In this document: piece after piece, positions 60,628 to 64,000 of the stretch
Layout: each line of letters begins with the position of its first letter
Numbering within the stretch: position 1 is the stretch's first letter
Origin: Catellatospora coxensis
Lineage (GTDB): Bacteria > Actinomycetota > Actinomycetes > Mycobacteriales > Micromonosporaceae
DNA: 64,000 nt
Direction: 5' to 3'
NCBI RefSeq assembly: GCF_016862635.1
Contig: NZ_BONI01000005.1
Coordinates: 124,001-188,000 of the forward strand
Position numbers and translations under genes: made by a program
Notes under the pieces: model-generated
The model's input: the letters and a program-made list of their open reading frames with translations, nothing else
Databases searched by the model: none
Told to the model about the DNA's origin: nothing

Positions 60628-61881
60628 TCACCTGTCCAGACTCGCAAGCCGCTCCGACAGGAACGCCCGCTCGGTCTCGTTCGCCGCGACGGCGAGTGCC
60701 TCGGCATACGCCACGCGGGCTTCGGCCTCGCGCCCGGACCGCGTGAGCAGGTCGGCCTTGACCGCGGGCAGGTACTGGTAGCCTGCGAGGCCGCCCTCCT
60801 GTTCCAGCCGTTCGACCTCGGCGAGTGCCGCCTGCGGCCCGGCGACCATCGCGAGCGGCACGGTCCGGTTCAGCGCCACCACGGGTGAGGGCCACACCTC
60901 CAGCAGCCTGTCGTACAGCTCGACGATCTGCGGCCAGTCGGTCTGCTCGTACGAGGGCGCCTCGGCGTACAGCGACGCGATCGCCGCCTGCAGCACGTAC
61001 CGTCCGGGCCGGCCGCCGCGCAGCCCGGCCACGATGAGGTCGTGTGCCTGCGCCATCGCCGCCCTGTCCCAGCGGCTGCGGTCCTGATCCTGCAGGCGCA
61101 GCAAGCGGCCGGCGGCGTCCACCCGGGTGGCCCGGCGCGCGTCGGTGACCAGCAGCAGGGCGAGCAGGCCGCGGACCTCCGGCTCGTCGGGCATCAGCTC
61201 GCGCAGCATCCGGGCCAGGTGCAGGGCACGTTCCACGAGGTCGGCGTTCACCAGGTCCGCGCCCGACGGCGCGGTGTGTCCCATGGTGAACAGCAGATGG
61301 ATCACGCCGAGGACCGGTCGCAGGCGGTCGGGCAGCTCCGCCGCGCGCGGCACCCGGTAGGGGATGCGGGCGCCGGAGATCTTCTTCTTCGCCCGGGTGA
61401 GGCGGGCCGCCATGGTCGGTTCGGAGACCAGGAACGCCCTGGCCACGTCCGGGGTCGGCACGCCGCACACCAGTCGCAGGGTCAGCGCCACCTGGGCCTC
61501 CTGCGACAGGGCGGGATGGCAGCAGGTGAAGATGAGCCGCAGCCGGTCGTCGGGCACGCCGCCGTCGGGGTCCGCGTCGAGCAGTCGGTCCACGGTGCTC
61601 TCCTCGGGTTCGGCCAGCAGCGGCAGCTTCGACCGGAACGTCTGCTCGCGCCGGATCGCGTCGACCGCGCGCCGCCTGGCCGCCGTGGTCAGCCACGCCG
61701 CCGGGTTGTTCGGGACGCCGTCGCGGGTCCAGCTGTGCAGGGCCGCGGCGTACGCCTCCTGGACGCACTCCTCGGCCAGGTCCAGGTCACCGGCCACGCG
61801 CACCGTCGCGGCGAGCACGAGGGCCCACTCGCGGCGGTGCGCGTCGGCGATGGCCGCCGCGACGGCCGCCGGCTCGCTCAT
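60628..61881 (-). CDS. ECF42-type RNA polymerase sigma factor
   Basis: A 417-residue sigma factor. Region 2 is LAEECVQEAYAAALHSW and region 4 is PDVARAFLVSEPTMAARLTR, followed by the long ECF42 C-terminal extension with the DUF6596 and TPR-like features (CGVPTPDVARAF; LYDRLLEVWPSPVVALNRT). ECF42 factors lack an anti-sigma; the extension controls them. The start overlaps the YciI stop (TGATG), and a YciI-like partner is the hallmark of this group. The pair probably controls a DGPF-protein regulon. Confidence 0.93.
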   Translation of the reverse strand: MSEPAAVAAAIADAHRREWALVLAATVRVAGDLDLAEECVQEAYAAALHSWTRDGVPNNPAAWLTTAARRRAVDAIRREQTFRSKLPLLAEPEESTVDRLLDADPDGGVPDDRLRLIFTCCHPALSQEAQVALTLRLVCGVPTPDVARAFLVSEPTMAARLTRAKKKISGARIPYRVPRAAELPDRLRPVLGVIHLLFTMGHTAPSGADLVNADLVERALHLARMLRELMPDEPEVRGLLALLLVTDARRATRVDAAGRLLRLQDQDRSRWDRAAMAQAHDLIVAGLRGGRPGRYVLQAAIASLYAEAPSYEQTDWPQIVELYDRLLEVWPSPVVALNRTVPLAMVAGPQAALAEVERLEQEGGLAGYQYLPAVKADLLTRSGREAEARVAYAEALAVAANETERAFLSERLASLDR

Positions 61882-62234
61882 CAGGCCGGGCGCTCCACGA
61901 CGCCGCCGCCGGCGATCGGCCGGATCTCGACCCCGCCGCCGGAGTGGCAGGCCGGGTTGAGCATGGCGATCGCGAGCGCCGCGTCGAGGTCGGGCGCTTC
62001 GAGGATGTAGAAGCCGGCGACGATCTCCTTGGCGTCCACGAACGGGCCGTCGGTCACGACGTCGCCGCGCACGGAGGTCGCCAGGTCCCTGGTCGTCAGG
62101 GCGTACGCGGCCACCATCGCCCCGGAGCGCTCGAGCTCCTCGGCGTGCCGGTCGTGCGGGGCGGTCTCCTCGCGGGTGGCGTGCGCGCGGTGGGCGGAGT
62201 CGTTGGCGTAGATCAGAACTGCGTACTGGGCCAT
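61881..62234 (-). CDS. YciI-family (DGPF) protein, ECF42 partner
   Basis: A 117-residue YCII-domain protein: YAVLIYANDSAHRA at the start, and VVTDGPFVDAKEIVAGFYIL with the DGPF motif. These small proteins are nearly always encoded with ECF42 sigma factors and often serve as the only known regulon members. The stop overlaps the sigma start by one base. Some bind or degrade small molecules, but no reaction is established here. Confidence 0.92.
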   Translation of the reverse strand: MAQYAVLIYANDSAHRAHATREETAPHDRHAEELERSGAMVAAYALTTRDLATSVRGDVVTDGPFVDAKEIVAGFYILEAPDLDAALAIAMLNPACHSGGGVEIRPIAGGGVVERPA

Positions 62235-62320
62235 GATGGGCTGCCTTCCTGCGGTGTTCGGTCGGTACGCCGGTACGTCGAACGCCCGCGCGCGGAATCG
62301 ACAGCCCGTGCGGAGATTTC

Positions 62321-62640
62321 TCAGGAGACTCCTTCCGCCTCGGGCGCCGGCTCGCGGCGCATCGCTCCGACGACGGAGCCCAGTGCGATCATGGCGTACA
62401 TCGGGTAGCAGACTTCACGCAGGTCGAGGGCGTCGCCGATGTGCCACGACATCGGGTCGAGGCCGAAGTCCCGGAGATGGCGACCGTGCCGAGCAGGAAG
62501 ACGAAGTCCACGTTCGCGTGGTCCATCGTCCGGTTGGTGGTCAGGCCCCAGCCGAGCACGAGGACGATCACCCCGAGTAGCAGCAGTGCCACGCACACCA
62601 CGGGGGTGAGCACGAGCCCGGCGATCTTTCGCAGGTTCAT
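62321..62640 (-). pseudogene. Small membrane protein gene interrupted by a frameshift
   Basis: From ATG 62638-62640 the frame reads MNLRKIAGLVLTPVVCVALL and continues as a membrane span, then VDFVFLLGTVAIS before turning into low-quality sequence. The neighbouring frame picks up DFGLDPMSWHIGDALDLREV with another hydrophobic span (YPMYAMIALGSVVGAM) and a stop at 62321. The junction is near 62465-62490 and needs a -1 shift. The protein would have been about 105 residues. I cannot tell a true mutation from a base-call error. A start at 62649 is also possible. Confidence 0.55.
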
Positions 62641-62716
62641 GTCGGCCATGCCGCATGGTGCCACGTTCGCCCGATCCGCGGTGCCCCTGCGAGCGCAGCG
62701 CCGGTCGTCTGCGGGT

Positions 62717-63355
62717 TCAGTAGGCGACGCCGACGGGCCGGCCGGTCGTCGCCGGGTCGGCCAGCGCGGCCAGCATCGCGTGTGCCACGTCGGCGCGGCC
62801 GATAGTGTGGCCCCTGGCGACGTTGCCCCCGACGACCGTGCGGTAGCGGCCGGTCAGCGGCTTGTCGACCAGCTTGGGCGGCCAGAACACCGTCCACTCG
62901 GCGTGGCTGTCCCGGATCAACTGCTCCATCACCGTCAGGTCCTGGTACACCTCCTTGAAAGCCGCGCTGACCACCGGCAGCAGGATGCGCCGGCCGAAGA
63001 ACCCCTCCCCCTCGGCGGGCGGTCCGACCGGGGCGGCACTCACCGCCACGAAGCGGCGCACGCCGGTCGCCGCCATTGCGCCGAGGATCCCGCGCGTCGC
63101 ATCGGACGCGATGGTGCCGGCCTTGCGGCCACGGGAGCCGACGCCCGACAGGACCGCGTCGCTGCCTTTCACCGCGGGCAGCAGCGGGTCCGGGTCGGTC
63201 AGGCCGGGAACGGTCGCCACCTCCAGCGCCGGGTGCCGCAGGTCGAAATGCGCCGAGCCGCGGACCACGGCTGTCACCGCGTGTCCGGCGTCCAGCGCCT
63301 GGCGCACGATGTGCCCGCCGATACCGCCGGTGGCCCCGAGGACCGTCAGTTTCAT
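62717..63355 (-). CDS. NAD(P)H-binding reductase (atypical SDR/NmrA-like)
   Basis: A 212-residue protein with the NAD(P) motif KLTVLGATGGIGGHIVRQAL and the conserved VRRFVAVSAAPVG and EWTVFWPPKLVDKPLTGRY segments of the atypical SDR family. Members bind NADPH without the classical Tyr-Lys pair and act as reductases or redox sensors. The ATG 63353-63355 was chosen by conservation; upstream bases carry weak ribosome signals. It is divergent from a MarR gene and is the likely target of that regulator. Confidence 0.87.
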   Translation of the reverse strand: MKLTVLGATGGIGGHIVRQALDAGHAVTAVVRGSAHFDLRHPALEVATVPGLTDPDPLLPAVKGSDAVLSGVGSRGRKAGTIASDATRGILGAMAATGVRRFVAVSAAPVGPPAEGEGFFGRRILLPVVSAAFKEVYQDLTVMEQLIRDSHAEWTVFWPPKLVDKPLTGRYRTVVGGNVARGHTIGRADVAHAMLAALADPATTGRPVGVAY

Positions 63356-63389
63356 CGGATGCCCCTTCCTGAAATAGGGAGTCTCAGTA

Positions 63390-63410
63390 ATTGTTACCCT
63401 AGACGACAAT
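63390..63410. promoter_or_regulatory. Candidate MarR operator
   Basis: ATTGT (63390-63394) and ACAAT (63406-63410) form an inverted pair 16 bases apart centre to centre, midway between the NAD(P)-binding reductase and MarR starts. Weak but correctly placed. Confidence 0.45.
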
Positions 63411-63432
63411 ATCCCGGCCGTACAATACTGCC

Positions 63433-63921
63433 GTGCCTGCGCCTTCGAACCGACCGCTCAACGAGCGGACCAACTTCCTGCTGTCGCAGCTCGGCTTCCA
63501 CACCGCGGCGCGGTTCACCGAGCGCCTGACCGAGCTGGGCATCCAGCCCAACCATTTCGGCCTGCTCGTGCACCTGTCCCAGGGCGAGGGCCGGACTCAG
63601 CAGCAGCTCGCCGAGGCGCTCGGCATCCACCGCAAGGTGATGGTCGGGCTGCTCGACGACCTGGAGCAGCGCGGGCTGGCCGAACGCAGGCGGCATCCGG
63701 CGGACCGGCGGGCCCACGCGATCCACCTGACCGACGCCGCCCGCGCCCTGCTGCCACAGGCCCGCGCCATCGCCGACGCCGAGGAGGAAGAGCTGCTGAC
63801 CGGCCTCGACGCCGGCGAGCGGCGGCAACTGCTCGCCCTGCTGCAGCGCCTGGCCGAACACTCCGGCAACCCGCGCGGCGTCCACCCCGGACTGCGCCGC
63901 AGCCCGGGATTGCCCGCGTGA
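63433..63921 (+). CDS. MarR-family transcriptional regulator
   Basis: 162 residues from GTG 63433. The winged helix is TQQQLAEALGIHRKVMVGLL with DDLEQRGLAERRRHPADRRA, the MarR wing motif. The flanking helices provide dimerisation. It should repress the divergent reductase gene and itself, and release on a small ligand, often a phenolic or oxidant. A Pro-rich tail ends the protein. Confidence 0.9.
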   Translation: MPAPSNRPLNERTNFLLSQLGFHTAARFTERLTELGIQPNHFGLLVHLSQGEGRTQQQLAEALGIHRKVMVGLLDDLEQRGLAERRRHPADRRAHAIHLTDAARALLPQARAIADAEEEELLTGLDAGERRQLLALLQRLAEHSGNPRGVHPGLRRSPGLPA

Positions 63922-63953
63922 TTGGCGGCCGCGCCGCTGGGTAGAGGTCGGCC

Positions 63954-64000
63954 ATGACGTATGTCGAAGCGCCCGGCTACCCGGAGCCGCCGGCCATCGG
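63954..64000 (+). CDS. Start of a gene cut by the window edge
   Basis: ATG 63954 has GAGG seven bases upstream and opens a frame reading MTYVEAPGYPEPPAI to the edge. Fifteen residues are too few to assign a function. Confidence 0.4.
   Translation, partial: MTYVEAPGYPEPPAI

Noticed and set aside
1-64000. CRISPR array, tRNA, rRNA, prophage or insertion sequence
   Set aside because: I found no regularly spaced short repeats, cloverleaf-like sequence, transposase or phage structural gene on either strand.

Overview
The window is very GC-rich chromosomal DNA from an actinobacterium. Third codon positions are almost always G or C, GTG starts are common, and several genes look leaderless, with a TAnnnT box about six bases before the start codon. 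A SARP regulator, UdgX, a GPGG-motif peptide, and ECF41 and ECF42 sigma factors all fit Actinomycetota. I lean towards Micromonosporaceae from overall style only; nothing here proves the family. I see no rRNA, tRNA, CRISPR array, phage genes, transposase or origin.

Layout. (1) 1-5539, minus strand: a tight operon of P450, adenylate-forming ligase, aspartate decarboxylase (panD), a lactate-dehydrogenase-like reductase and a fold-type-II PLP-like enzyme that runs off the left edge. It looks like an uncharacterised small-molecule pathway fed by beta-alanine. (2) 5676-8402: a winged-helix protein, a secreted peptide and a PIG-L deacetylase. (3) 8457-12719: a methyltransferase divergent from a large SARP regulator, with three heptamer repeats at 11-bp spacing between them. 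(4) 12763-14249: small proteins and a Nudix hydrolase. (5) 14278-21479, minus strand: five overlapping genes (zinc-knuckle/SWIM-like, unknown, VWA, MoxR-type AAA+, DUF5682), an enterobacterial yehLMPQ-like cluster. (6) 21705-22357: an RHH/PIN toxin-antitoxin pair. (7) 22384-36255: mixed metabolism, DNA repair and regulation, including a monooxygenase/TetR pair, TMEM175 channel, UdgX, HhH-PHP protein and an ECF41 sigma factor with its oxidoreductase.

(8) 36308-43186: a secreted subtilase, then DUF4132 preceded by a small protein that looks ubiquitin-like and ends in Gly-Gly. (9) 43296-46572: two copies of a roughly 340-bp unit, each with operator, leader, a 48-residue basic protein and a terminator. 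They flank a SUKH-like protein, an ABM-type monooxygenase and an AraC regulator. The same TACCTAGGTA-type motif recurs at the PadR gene near 50.3 kb. (10) 46674-53954: a flavoprotein, membrane proteins, a PadR/membrane-protein operon, a lipoprotein, and an acyl-CoA dehydrogenase behind a second PadR. (11) 54048-64000: a large HEAT-like protein, an ABC exporter, a serine beta-lactamase-like hydrolase, a YciI/ECF42 operon, a frameshifted membrane gene, and a MarR regulator divergent from an NAD(P)-binding reductase.

Most operons are separated by strong GC-rich hairpins between convergent genes. The left-edge operon, the MoxR/VWA operon, the Ubl-like/DUF4132 pair and the twin 48-residue units are the parts least explained by known biology.
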